Assembly (NCBI GenBank): GCA_021234155.1
Contig: JAJEKV010000332.1
Coordinates: 124,001 to 188,000, forward strand
Reading direction: 5' to 3'
DNA length: 64,000 nucleotides
Source: Isoetes taiwanensis
Lineage: Eukaryota; Streptophyta; Lycopodiopsida; Isoetales; Isoetaceae
Part shown: positions 23,970 to 35,265 of the stretch, piece after piece
Numbering within the stretch: the stretch's first letter is position 1
Layout: every line of letters begins with the position of its first letter
Made by a program: the position numbers and the translations under genes
The notes under the pieces: generated by a model
Told to the model about the DNA's origin: nothing
The model's input: only the letters and a program-made list of their open reading frames with translations
Databases searched by the model: none

Positions 23970-24335
23970 TCATGCAGAAATGATGACATCAAATAATGCA
24001 GCACCATCAACACCGAAATTGAACGTGCAACTGTTAAAAGTCCCCTGATTGCTGATAGCGGGTGCCATATACTTTCCGATTGCCCTAGCGCTATCTGGAT
24101 AGCTTTTACTCAGCTCAGAATAAAACTCATCGTCATAATCATCTTTTTCTTTCTGTATTATGACCTCTGATTTCTTCACCAGCTGACCTTCATCAAAGAT
24201 TTCTGCAGCATTACTAGGAGATGATACAACAGAAAAAACTGTAGCAGCAAAAACTGTAGCAGCAACAACTGTAGGAATTGCAGGAACAACTGCAGAAACT
24301 GTAGGAAGTGTAACAACTGCAGGAACTGTAGGAAC
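23970..24335 (-). pseudogene. Inverted C-terminal exon of the Crypton-type gene
   Basis: On the minus strand the frame runs from a Val/Pro/Ala/Thr-rich stretch (VPTVPAVVTLPTVSAVVP) through LVKKSEVIIQKEKDDYDDEF to SNQGTFNSCTFNFGVDG and a stop at 23970. An NCTFNF-like ending is common in DUF3504/Crypton-derived proteins. The plus-strand exon breaks off in the middle of the same Val/Pro-rich stretch (VVAAVVPI). Removing the transposon and one TATA duplication makes the two pieces read on in frame. Sequence 23626-23969 is then its 3' untranslated region and flank. Confidence 0.65.
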
Positions 24336-24339
24336 TATA

Positions 24340-25034
24340 ATGACATATTCAACAAAACTTGGACTTATTCAGATTTAATAGATAGCTTCAAGGATATCAT
24401 TATAAGAACTCAAAAAATAAAATTGCTTTCCGAACTAATTTTCACTTGGATCTATTTGGAATTAAACATTTCAAGAATATAAAATTTCAACTTTCAGTGA
24501 TTTAACAAATTTAAAATTTGGCAATCATGATAATTTCTAAATAAAGTCTGATAGGTTGATAAGTGATTAACTTAAAAACTATATGAGAATATCACAATTT
24601 ATAAATTTTTATGCTTTAAAAAAAACTTTAAAAAAAAAATTTACTTGAAAGTAATTAAATGATAAAGTTAATGTTTTAATAATAACTATTGAACAATTTA
24701 TTATATGAAATAAAGTATATTAAAATTAATCATCAATAAACTATTTTCTTCTATATTAAAAGATAAACATAATCATTTAATTAATTTCAATAAAAAAATT
24801 TCTTTTTTAAATATTAAAAAAAACATTTTAATTACAAAGTGAAAATAGACTAAAGTGAAAATCTAAATTTGAAAGCAATTTTATACTTTAGTAACCATCA
24901 TATTTTTTATCTAGTGATGAATTGAATAAATTATTAAAATCAATAAGAGTTAGAAATACATATAATCTTATCATGGCATTTTTGAAGTATATTTATTAGA
25001 TTTGAATAAGTCCAAATTTTGTTAAATATGTCAT
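24340..25034 (+). mobile_element. Inverted-repeat element copy C (full length, about 695 bp)
   Basis: Both ends carry the ATGACATATTyAACAAAA terminus in opposite orientation, and the similarity extends over 60 bp or more. The interior is AT-rich and non-coding, so it is a MITE-like non-autonomous element. The left flank is TATA (gene sequence), while the right flank is AGAGAG. Unequal flanks are expected if the copy took part in an inversion. Confidence 0.75.
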
Positions 25035-25049
25035 AGAGAGAAAGAATGG

Positions 25050-25440
25050 TATATGCTCTTAAAAAAGTGCTACAAGATAGAGCAAAAAAAATTATTTAGG
25101 AAGATAGAGAAAAAGCAGGGGGATTCCCTAAGCGATGAGCTAGTAAAAGAAATAGTCACGGTTGCGATGTTTCTTTCCCTAGTTCTTCGTGTATATGCCG
25201 ATCAATTTAAGAGGAATCCATTCAAGAGACAAGGTTGGAAAAAGGTGGTATAGTATATGAAAAAAGGCTCATGATTTCCTTTCCAATGCAGATTGTGATG
25301 GGAGAGTATTCTCTACTCTTAGAGCACGTGTTGAGTTCCAAAAACCGCAATGCTATTTTGGCATGGCAAACCATATCAACATGCAAGATATGCCCTTTTT
25401 GGATGGTTCCCAATTGACGATTCAATCTATTGATGTAATT
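25050..25440 (+). other. Unrecognised coding-like fragment
   Basis: A charged frame (DSLSDELVKEIVTVAMFLSL ... NPFKRQGWKK) ends at 25250. A second frame after a plausible acceptor (CCAATGCAG near 25290) reads DCDGRVFSTLRARVEFQKPQ. Plants have many MYB/SANT-like transposon-derived genes with a comparable KRQGWKK segment, but the match is too short to call. It directly precedes the copia element. Confidence 0.25.
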
Positions 25441-25736
25441 TATGCTCCTTCCTCCTATGCTTTTTTCTTTTCCTTTCTAGAGAAAGTCTATTGAATTCAA
25501 TGTATTGAAGGAAATAGAGACAACAAAGGAAAATGGAGCGTCAGCTCTCTCAGCATGCTACAGAGAAGAACAACTACTCTAAGCTGACTATGACATTTAT
25601 AGTAGGATGTCATGTCAGCACAATAGGTGGCATACTATGCTGAGTCATCATAACAATGTGATATAGTAAATGTCTAACATCCCCCCTGATGACCAGCATA
25701 GCTGAAAGAAAATCTAAATCCTAACAAAAAAGAACC

Positions 25737-26432
25737 TTAAAAGGTTTTTATTCCCCCCTGGGAATGAGCCACAGGTGCAACATGTAAGAAATTTTTCATA
25801 TTGGAGAAATTGCTGCCTGTAAGACCCTTAGTGAAACTATCAGCACGATGTTCCTTAGTAGAACAGTAGGAAAGTGTAAGTAACTTATTCTGCAGTTGTT
25901 CTCGAACAAAACAGAGTTTGATGTCCATGTGTAAATGAAGCTGATAGTCCTTCGCATGTTGTATTGCTCCAAGATTGTCACAGTATATCTTTGCTGGTGT
26001 GGTTAGAATGCCAAGATCTTCAAATAAATGAACTAACCACAACATTTCCTGCACTATGAGAGTAAGAGCTTTAATTTCTGCTTCAGTGGTACTAATACTG
26101 TTAGAGTCTTGTTTTTGGGACTTCCAGCTGATAGGATTATCACCAAAGAAGGAAAGATAGCCTGTGAGACATTTTCTAGAGTCAATATCGGTGAAGGCCA
26201 TGTCTGAATCAGAGTAAAGGATAAGTTGTGAATTAAGCACTTTAGTGTAGTGTAGACCATCTGTGGCAGTGCCTTTTAGATATCGAAGTACACGCTTTGT
26301 TGCCTTCCAATGTGATTGTTTGGGATGTGTCATAAAGCGAGACAAGACTCCAACGGCATAGACAATATCAGGTCGAGGAGTATAAAGATATAGGAGTGCT
26401 CCAACTAATTGTCTATACAATGTAGAATCCAC
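25737..26432 (-). pseudogene. Copia RNase H region
   Basis: The frame begins STLYRQLVGALLYLYTPRPD, continues HWKATKRVLRYLKGT and LILYSDSDMAFTDIDSRKC (catalytic Asp region), WKSQKQDSNSISTTEAEI, IYCDNLGAI and a C-terminal YCSTKEHRADSFTKGL. These are the ordered motifs of copia RNase H, the enzyme that removes RNA from the RNA/DNA hybrid. It ends close to the polypurine tract. A stop or frameshift at 26433-26456 separates it from RT. Confidence 0.85.
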
Positions 26433-26455
26433 ATCTTCTTATGCAGGCTCTAATA

Positions 26456-27352
26456 CTAGCTTTTGACCCAAGTCAGATGGTGTTGGAGATGTATTGCAGT
26501 CTGCCATATGGAATTTCTACAAAATTTCTGAGAGGTTTTTTGTTGAGACAGTGAGATACCTGTATGATTCTGCCAGACTTCTATTCCAAGACAATAGTGC
26601 ATGAGCCCTAGATCTGTAACCTCAAAATGATTTTTAAGAAGACGTTTTGTAGAAAAGTTAAGATCAGCGGCATCCCCCGTCATAATCGTGTCATCCACAT
26701 ACAAGAGTATTATAGAAACCAAATCCCCTTGAAATTTGAAGTATAAATTTGGATCTGCTCTTGATCTTTGGTACTCCATATCCGTAATGAATGTATTGAT
26801 CTTCATATTCCAACAGCGTGGTGCTTGTTTCAAGCCATAGATGATTTTCTTGAGCTTGCAAACATAATTAGGTTGATTTTGATCTACGAATCCAGGTGGC
26901 TGCTGCATATACAGTTCTTCTTGTAGATCTCCATTTAGAAATGCAGATTTGAAATCCATTTGATAGATGGGCCAACTTTTCTGTGTTGCCAAAGAGATAA
27001 CAGCTCGCATAGTGTCCAATCTTGCCACAGGTGCAAATACTTCGTTGTAATCAAAACCTTCCTCTTGTGTGTACCCTTTAGCTACCAGTCTAGCTTTGTG
27101 TTTAGATAGTGTGCCATCTGAGTGATATTTCGTATGAAAGATCCACTTGGCTCCAATAATATTGTGATCTGCTGGTTTTGGAACTAGTTCCCAAGTTCCT
27201 TGCTTAGAAAGCATGGACAATTCTTCTTTCATAGCTTGATGCCAGTGAGCATATTTTGCTGCTTGAGAATAGGTAAGAGGATCACGTTCATGTAATACCT
27301 TAGCCATCAATGCATAATTACAGAATGTATAATTTGCATTACTGGAATGTTG
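26456..27352 (-). pseudogene. Copia reverse transcriptase
   Basis: Motifs in order are TWELVPKPADHNIIGAKWIF, KARLVAKGYTQEEGFDYNEV, FAPVARLDTMRAVISLATQK, QMDFKSAFLNGDL, YMQQPPGFVD, KIIYGLKQAPRCWN and the catalytic LLYVDDTIMTG. This is a recognisable RVT_2 domain. Its N-terminal end is cut at 27352 by the 9-kb DNA transposon. The first codons of the neighbouring open frame derive from that transposon. Confidence 0.9.
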
Positions 27353-27378
27353 GGGTGAAAGCATGTTGTAGTGGAACA
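27353..27378 (+). repeat. Left terminal inverted repeat of the 9-kb transposon
   Basis: It begins GGGTGAAAGCATGTTG and is followed by a CACCACATTTTT subterminal motif. The adjoining host copy of the target duplication is GTTG at 27349-27352. Confidence 0.9.
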
Positions 27379-28609
27379 AAAACGTGCATTTTAGCACCAC
27401 ATTTTTGGGTGCTAAGTGTGGTGGGAACTACCGAATTTGTAGTGGGAGAGGGAGTTATTTTTTCAAAAATACACATGATTACTTATTCAAAATTTTGTCC
27501 TTTCAGTCTTATTCAGGCTTATTCAGCAACGTACACGATCATTTTCCCTCAAAAACTCTGATTCACGCTCCCTCAATCCGGCAAGACCATTTCGATTCTG
27601 AATTTTCATTTTCCCTCAAAAACTCGATCCGCTCCCTTAATCCGCCAAGACCATTTTCGATTTACGGCAAGAAGATCGATCACGAAATGGCTCGATCATA
27701 CCGGACTTGAATGCCACGGGATACACCTACAAGGAAAAATGTACGGGCAAAGAAAAGCATTACGCCACACAAGAAGAAATCGAAGTACGTTTGGGGACCG
27801 AAAGTATTAGAAAAATCCACTTCTGAGGTGGGTTGCATTCTAGATTTGGGGATGCCCATGATTCTCTGTTGTTTAGAATATTGTTTTGTTTCATCATGCA
27901 AAGGTTGAAGAATCGAGCAAGGAGAGGTATAATGAATATATATGCCTTTACAAAAAATCCTGGCGAGAGGCGTGCACGGGGAGGCATGGCCTCACAGGAC
28001 TATAGGCATTCAAGTGTATTACCTTCACACAAAAAGGAAAAAGAAATAAACTGGTTGAGTTTACGCCTTGATTAAGAGAAAAAAGGGTCACGAAGACTCT
28101 CCGTCCCAACGTAAGAGGAAGCATGCAAGCATTTCAAATAGTGAGGAAGCGAGAGCAAACCGCCACAGATGATGCTTCCTCTCTTGAAATGACTAGGCCA
28201 CAATTCAAGCCTCCTGCAGTAAGAAGAATCTCGGGGAAAATCAGCGAAAAATAGGTACTTTTCAACCCTCTTCTTACGGAACCACCATATGATGCAATTT
28301 AATATTGGGCTGGTTATTTTCCAGCCAAGGTCTAGCAAGCTTGAACAATCGTACACACCACTTACTTCTTCATTTGGGTGTGTTGTAAAGTTATGTGTAG
28401 GAAATTTGTCTTTGGTAGTTTCGAGTTGTGGTGGATAATTTCAGTTCCACGATGAGTATGTAGCTCAAATGTGTTCTGGGGACAGTCATATGGTGCCAAT
28501 TATATGTTCATAATGTAGTTTGTAGCATATGTAGTGTCACATATAGTACCAAAGCGTGGTACCTTATCGAATAGTGAATTGGCTTCCATATGTTTCTATA
28601 CTTAGTATC

Positions 28610-29040
28610 ATATGTGATGTTAGATATGGTGATACTTGTGAATGGTGGATTATGCGCCATATGTGGTGCCAAGCTAAGCTGCGCTAAATATCACCACCGC
28701 GCTATCGCCACATATGGGGTGGTGGATGCTGCTTGGGATGTGGTGCCTTCTTTGCATTGTGGTGCCACATGTGGTGTCTAATGTGGCACCACTATGGATC
28801 CACATTTTGCACCACATGTGGTGTCTTTGACGCCATTTGTGGTGCGAAGTAATGGATTGCCATATGTGGTGCCTTGGGTGCATTGTGGTGCCATAGGTGG
28901 TGTGTCATGTGGCACCAGTTTGGTGCCACATGCCACACCACATGTGGTGAATATGGCGCCATTTGTGGTGCAAAGTTTGTCATGATGGAATTTGTGGTGT
29001 GTAAAGTGGTTACTTTTGTTGTGTCATGTGGTACTAACCT
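28610..29040. repeat. Left subterminal TGTGGTG array
   Basis: More than fifteen TGTGGTG(CC) or complementary CACCACA motifs occur in about 430 bp, often as the palindrome CACCACATGTGGTG. Subterminal repeats of this sort are transposase-binding arrays in other cut-and-paste transposons. Confidence 0.8.
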
Positions 29041-29496
29041 TGGATTACTTTCGGTTGAATTCAACAGGGACCTTTGGGAGAATGGATCAACTCTACAAGA
29101 TCAGAAGTGATCAAAGCCTTCCTTTATTTGTCTTGGATCCACTACTTCCAGACCTTGATAAGGCTGAAGATTATGGTAGTGGCTGTCCATTCTGTGGCAA
29201 GATCCTCCAGTGGATGGAAACCACTACCAACTTTGATTCTTGAAATCACGAATCACCAATACCATCTTCCATGTCTTGCCTGACCTCTTGAGGTACTTCA
29301 TAACAAAATTCTGAAGTGCTTAGTATAATTGTATTCTCATTGACAAATTTGCGTTCACTTTGCGGGGATTTGTAATCCTTTGTTGCATTGAGAATTCTTT
29401 GTCATGAATTTTCTGACATGGGTACAAGCCTTAGGTGTGAGTAGGGAGGATCAAAAGCAACTTCAAACTCTTGCTACGGTGAGCACTTATAGGTAG

Positions 29497-30832
29497 CTCG
29501 AAAGAGAGTAAGCCTGGCTTAGTCTCCTTCGTTTTCGTTTATCGTTATCTAATTTGCCCCTAGGATGACATCGGCGCCACTCGGTGGCTTAATTAGATAC
29601 CTCAACGAGGAAACTTCGAAAAGGAGTAAGCTTGGGCATAAAACAAGATCTGGCTGGCTTAGTCTCTTTTGCTTCTCTTTTTGTGTATCTAAAGTGCCCC
29701 CAGGATGAGATCGCTTTCGCTTTCGTTTTTAGGGACACTTTAGATATATAAAAAAAGGAACATCGTAAAGAGAGTAAAAAGTCCGGAACTTAGTTAAAAA
29801 AACCAAAGCATAGTTACAATCAATTGTGATTCAATTCGAGGTTTGCGAGCATGGTCTTTGTTTACTAATTCAGTCCTATTTGTTCATCTTGGTGGCAATG
29901 ACTATGTGAGTCCATCTAGCACACAAAAAAGGGAATTATTTTCTACCCTCAAAGGTAACCAAGTCTTGTTTGATGCAATTGGGATATGTAGCTTACTTCT
30001 TCATCCCTACTTTGTAGATATAGAGGTACAATGTGGTCAGTTAGGGGGACAAGACACTCACACCCCTTCGAAAGCATTAGACACAGATAGAAACTCGGGC
30101 AAATCAGAAGATGCATCAGGTTACAGGAAGTCGGACAAATCAGTAGATGTCAACAAATCAGTAGGTGCATCAAGTCAAGCTCCAGTAGATGCTCCAACTG
30201 GACAACAATCTGCCAGATCAGCAGATGCATTAAGTCATGCTCCACATCAATCTGCCAAATCAGCAGATGCATCAGGTTATGATCAGGTTATGATACATCA
30301 AGCAGGAAACTCGAAAAGAGAGTAAGCCTGGCTTAGTCTCCTTCGTTTTCTGTTTGATGTATCTAATTTGCCCCCTAGGATGACATCGCTCACTCAGGTG
30401 GCGAATTAGATACATCAAGCGAGGAAACTTCGAAAAGGAGTAAGCCGGGACATAAAACAAGATCTGGTGGCTTAGTCTCTTTTTGCTTGTCCTTTTTGTT
30501 GTATCTAAAGTGCCCCCAGGATGAGATCGCTCACTCATTTTAGGGGGCACTTTAGATATATATAAACAGGAACATCGTAAAGAGAGTAAAAAAGCCTGGA
30601 GCTTAGGTAAAAAAACCAACTAGCATAGTTACAATCAATTGTGATTCAATTCGAGGGTTTGCGAGCATGGTGCCGTTTACTAATTCAGTCTACATTGCAT
30701 ACTTTTGGTGGCAATGACTTTTGTGAGTCCATATAGCACACCAAAAGGAAATTATTTTCTACCCTCAAAGGTAACCAAGTCTTGTTTGATGCAATTGGGA
30801 TATGTAGCTTACTTCTTAATCCCTACTTTTGA
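29497..30832. repeat. Two direct repeats of about 520 bp, each with paired hairpins
   Basis: Positions 29497-30016 and 30313-30832 are diverged copies (GAGAGTAAGCCTGGCTTAGTC ... TTGGGATATGTAGCTTACTTC). Each holds two hairpins with unlike stems, one around TATCTAATTTGCC and one with a perfect stem TATCTAAAGTGCCCCC. Both have a similar loop, AGGATGAsATCGCTCACTCA. The spacer encodes a repetitive Ser/Ala/Asp-rich frame (AKSADASGY-type). The arrangement could be LTRs of a small retroelement, but no TG...CA ends, PBS or PPT were found. Confidence 0.65.
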
Positions 30833-31204
30833 AGTTTCCAGATACGCACCAAGAAATCTTTGAAGCAGAAGTTTCAGCCCTGCACCAACTCTGTCCATGC
30901 GAGAAGACTACAAGGTTAAGCCCAATCTGCTTGTTTTTACTACAATGGAGTTACGGGTAGAAGCTATGACAAGAGTGAGTCCATACTCTTGAGCCTCTTG
31001 TGCTTGATCAAGAGGCAATCAGAATATTGGAGAAAAGTAGGGATTGGTTCAGTGACAGGATAGTCCATTTCTTCATGAGGTTAGTAATTTAATATAAATA
31101 ACTCAGATTTGAAGTCTTACATTTGCTTCTTAAATCATCTTGTTTTACGGACCTTGGACTTTGGCGGTGTATGCACCATTTCGCATCAAGCATGACATGG
31201 AACA

Positions 31205-31284
31205 AAGAGGTTGATTATGGTGAAATCTGTGGTGAAAGCTGTGGTGAAAAATGTGGTGAAAACTCTGGTGAAGCTGTGGTGATG
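31205..31284. repeat. GTGGTGAAA tandem motif
   Basis: Six imperfect 15-bp units of (T)GTGGTGAAA occur inside the 9-kb transposon. They are related to its subterminal motif. The frame reads a GEKCGE-like repeat, probably by chance. A related palindromic patch lies at 32580-32642. Confidence 0.7.
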
Positions 31285-33134
31285 CAAACGTTGTTTTTAT
31301 ATTTCAAAGGGAGAAAAATACATATGGAAATCTACCACACCCGGTAGAATAGTTCATACTTCTTATGAAATGAAGTATGCAGAAAAATCAGGGAAAACTA
31401 TAACCCTGAGCTTCTAGTATTATCAAAATGCATTAGAGATATAATAATAAAATTTGTTTTGAAGAGGTTAATGATGACATACGATTCTTGGGCCTCAATC
31501 GGATCACGCATTGTGAGATCGTAACTCTTCTTCTTCAAGTATGTCCAAGATTTCATCAAGTTTTTATTTGAATAGTTGGTGAAATCCAGCAACACTAAAA
31601 CATGAGCTTTCGTTTACGCTCCCACTTATGATCTGATTCACAAAGTATTGTCTCAGGGTTGTTGTGTCTCCATGCGGTGGCTTTGTTGAGCACTTTTAAT
31701 GGCTGAAGCATGGATCATTTTCTGCTTTAGTTCGATGAACATATCCTCTTCCTCAAGCATGGGGAGAGCTGCGAACTCATCCTCGAATCATACGCCACCC
31801 CCGAGAACCATCGGTCGCACCAGCTCTGTTAAGTCTCCCGCATGCAGACATGTAAAACAACATCATTAGTAATAAGAAAGGCAACCGCCTATCAACGCCT
31901 TGGCTTCTAATTCTTTAAGCCCATCGAGGAATTAACCTATGTTTTAAGCCTAGAATACCTCGGAATTCATGGGTCCTCGCTCCTCTAATATCAGCCTACT
32001 GTTCTCGGTTTATTTGCTCCGGTATAGGTCTTACCGGATCATTTGCATTTGAACCGGCATTTGAAGGCGGCATCTGTTGCCTGAGCATGTCCATCCATTC
32101 TGCATGGCTGAAAAATGGGACAGCACGCCTAGGTATTATGGGCTCTTCTTCTCACGGTCACATTGTCTCATTCCAAGCACTCCATCGCTTTTCAAAGCAT
32201 CCAAGAGGTGAAGTTGGCCATGTACGCTGTAGTAGGCCGGCGTAAGTATGAATCGTAAATCGCTTCCCTTCCCACCAAAATCAGAAAATCGTAGAACCGC
32301 CTTCCCAAGGACCTGCTGCTGTAAACTGTCTGCTCCCGAACTGCTGTAATAAACTGTAAACTTGGTCGGGAGCAAGAAGAGTGGCATCTCGGGCCTTTTG
32401 GGTTGCCCGAGGTCATTAATTTTCGCCATCCCATAATGATTTTCAGGTATGGCTGTCAGCCAAAGGATGATGAGAGGAATTGATGGGACCGAGAGAATTT
32501 AAGGAAAAGGAAAGCATTTCAGTAGAAAAGCTGTTCAGAAGGATCTATCTGTGTCGGGAGAAGAGACAGAAAGTGAAACACATGGTGAAACATGTAGTGA
32601 AACACATGTGTCACCACATGTGGTGAAACACATGTGGTGAACCTGGGGCATGTTACATCAGGGACATCAAAATACAATTACATATTACATCAGAAGCAAA
32701 CATATTACATTGAGACAAGGGACATCAAAATACAATTGAGCATGGAATTTAGTTTCTTATATTATTTACAAACAAGGCAAGACAAAACAACATATTCAAA
32801 ATTTCTGAATCATTTCCTAACCTGTAAGAATGTGTTCAGCTATTCTTCATCAGACATGCTATCTTCATCAGATAAAACCTCGGGCAAGTTTTCTAGAATC
32901 TTTTCCTCATCCGCACTTTGGTCTAGCCTATAAACGATTCGAGCACCTTTCTTGATCTGTTTGCATGGGAACTCGAATAGCACAAATTTGAGTAGAGAAT
33001 ACAAGTGACTTTGGCTCGTTTGTCAACAACTCATACATCACCTTTGACCGAGGCTTCTTTCTATAGTAAATGCCCTCCACAACGGTTTCACCTCTCATAA
33101 ACAAGTTTCCGTTCGCTTGAAGTCATTTTCAACT

Positions 33135-34401
33135 TCAAATTTTGGCTTGGTGCATAGCAACATCCAAAATCTGAGAATCCTCCTCGTTCCCTTTAGGTGC
33201 GAAAAGAAGCGCAAAGTTTGTCTCCTTCTCTAAGTGCTTCGCAAGTACATTTGCCAAGGTTGAGTATAGTGGCCTAGTAGACTTGCGGGTCTCTTCCACA
33301 TCCGCATGAACATTGGAGGATGGTTCAGCGACTACAAGGTCCCATTCATCTACATACAATTGTTTCTCACACATGTCCCATTTTCCATCCAAACAATTCT
33401 TTTGCAAAAACATGATAGCTTTACGGTATGTAGGCGTGTTGGATTTCCATCTTGAATCCATGAATTTGAATGAATTTGCCCGGTTTTACGGAATTGTCTC
33501 TGCACCCCAAGCCTTTTTCCTGTTGATATCCTCAGGTTTTATTTCCCAGAAGTATCTCCGAACTTTTCTTCCATTTTCAGTCCACTCAGATGTACCACAT
33601 TGAAATTGTTTCTCTGCAATTTTCACCACATCATGGGCATTATCTAGTTTAATGTCGGGGATGTTTAATTTGTAGATCTCATTATCCATCTTTTCAATTC
33701 TGCTTTGCCTTCCCATCATGTTCACCTTTTCCATGGTTTGATCCAAAGAAGTTCCACATCATGTTGACCTCTCGTATCACAACCGTACCTTCCAACAAAA
33801 TAAAATGATCCGGGTGCTTTGAATTGTGATGCGGCACCATCCGAAAATACATAGTGTTGTTTGGGGACATTGCCTTTACGCTTTAAGTACTCAAAATGTT
33901 TCATAAAACAATGTTGAACAAAAAGTGTGTCATGTTCCCTATCATCCAGGCACATAGTAGTGTGTTTCCTTCTCAATGGTGTTCGTATGTGGATCAACCT
34001 CGATAGGTTATTTGAACAAATATAGTTATCACGGTTGTTGACCCGGCATGGACTGAACTTCATTACGCTCCTTAAAAGTATAATTCTCTGCGAAGTCAAC
34101 CACGGATAGGTAAGCATCTCCGGCAAGTTATCAAGGAGTTCTTTGCAGCGGCACTGCCGCCACTTATATCCGAAGTTGTGTAAAGGAAATTTTGGAAGCT
34201 TCTCCAACATTTTGTTCACCGGTGGAAGACTTGCGGTTTCATTGTGTTGGTGAGCGAGCTTAGACTTCTTGCTGCCATCTCCGAATACAGTTTTTCATAG
34301 TCTAGGTATTCCCACTTCACCATGCCACTATCACTAGATTGTTCATGTGGGCGGATAGGGAACTTCTTAATCCCACACTCTTTACACTCACCCGAATGCA
34401 T
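33135..34401 (-). pseudogene. Broken transposase-like gene of the 9-kb transposon
   Basis: Four minus-strand blocks follow one another with small frame changes: CKECGIKKFPIRPHE near the start, then FPLHNFGYKWRQCRCKELLD, TTMCLDDREHDTLFVQHCFM, QHYVFSDGAASQFK, then an ELLWIKPWKR/HGKGE-like turn, IYKLNIPDIKL, RRYFWEIKPEDI and ALLFAPKGNEED. FSDGAASQFK followed by a W-HGKG-like turn recalls a group of DDE-type transposon proteins found in animals and plants, with the Asp probably catalytic. I cannot name the superfamily from memory with confidence. A basic segment upstream (about 35.9-36.05 kb, RRQRKRQREAKEELAKI) may be the N-terminus. Confidence 0.6.
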
Positions 34402-34785
34402 TCCCTCTTATGGTAAGGTTGGAAGCTAGTTTTTCACATAAAATTCCCTGCCCACAGACTTCTTGTGCTACTTATTTTGTATTCAGGGCATGCATTCACC
34501 ATATATGTGGGACCAAAAAGCGACAAGTGTATTTGCAGACTTTTTTGGGTGCTTAGTTCTCATACTATTGAAGCCATCTATTAGCATCGCATTCTAACAT
34601 GGTATATCAGTGACAACTATTGAATTCCTTTAATTTTACAACAAACCATGGTTTCAAACTTTTCAAACATCCTCTCGTTTGATCATAACACTAGGATGTT
34701 CCGTCTTGAATTTCTGAACAATTGCAAGCGCAAGGAAGATAACAAGGTGATCGAGCATATTTATTGCACACTACATTTTCCACCA

Positions 34786-35265
34786 CACTAGGCACCACAT
34801 AGCATATATTCTGGACATTCATCTTACACCTCCTTATTCACCACACTAGGCACCACAACGCATATATTACATAATTTATTGTACACCATATTTTTCACCA
34901 CACTAGGCACCACATAGCATATATTACAGACATTCATCTTACACCTCGTTATTCACCACACTAGGCACCACATAGAATATATTACAATCATTTATTTTAC
35001 ACCATATTTTTCACCACATTAGGCACCACACTAGGCACCGCACTAGACACCACACTAGGCACCACACCATGTTATTCACCACACTAGAGACCACATAGCA
35101 TATATTACAGCATTTATTTTACATCATGTTATTCACCACACTAGGCACCACATAGCATATATTCTGGCATGTATTTTACACCATCTTATTCACCACACTA
35201 GGCACCACAAAGCATATATTGACAGCATTTATTTCACACCACGTGCCTCACCACAGCAACCACAT
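34786..35265. repeat. Right subterminal minisatellite, about 8 units of 57-59 bp
   Basis: Each unit starts CACCACACTAGGCACCACAT and ends in a (TTA/CTT)ATT before the next. The middle reads AGCATATATTac. One unit carries extra CACTAGGCACC inserts. This is the counterpart of the left TGTGGTG array, in CACCACA orientation, inside the 9-kb transposon. Confidence 0.85.

Noticed and set aside
29497-30832. The 520-bp direct repeats as LTRs of a small retroelement
   Set aside because: No TG...CA ends, primer-binding site, polypurine tract or target duplication could be seen. Kept only as a repeat.
34786-35265. Regular repeats resembling a CRISPR array
   Set aside because: Units are contiguous and diverged, with no unique spacers, in a plant transposon. 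It is a minisatellite.
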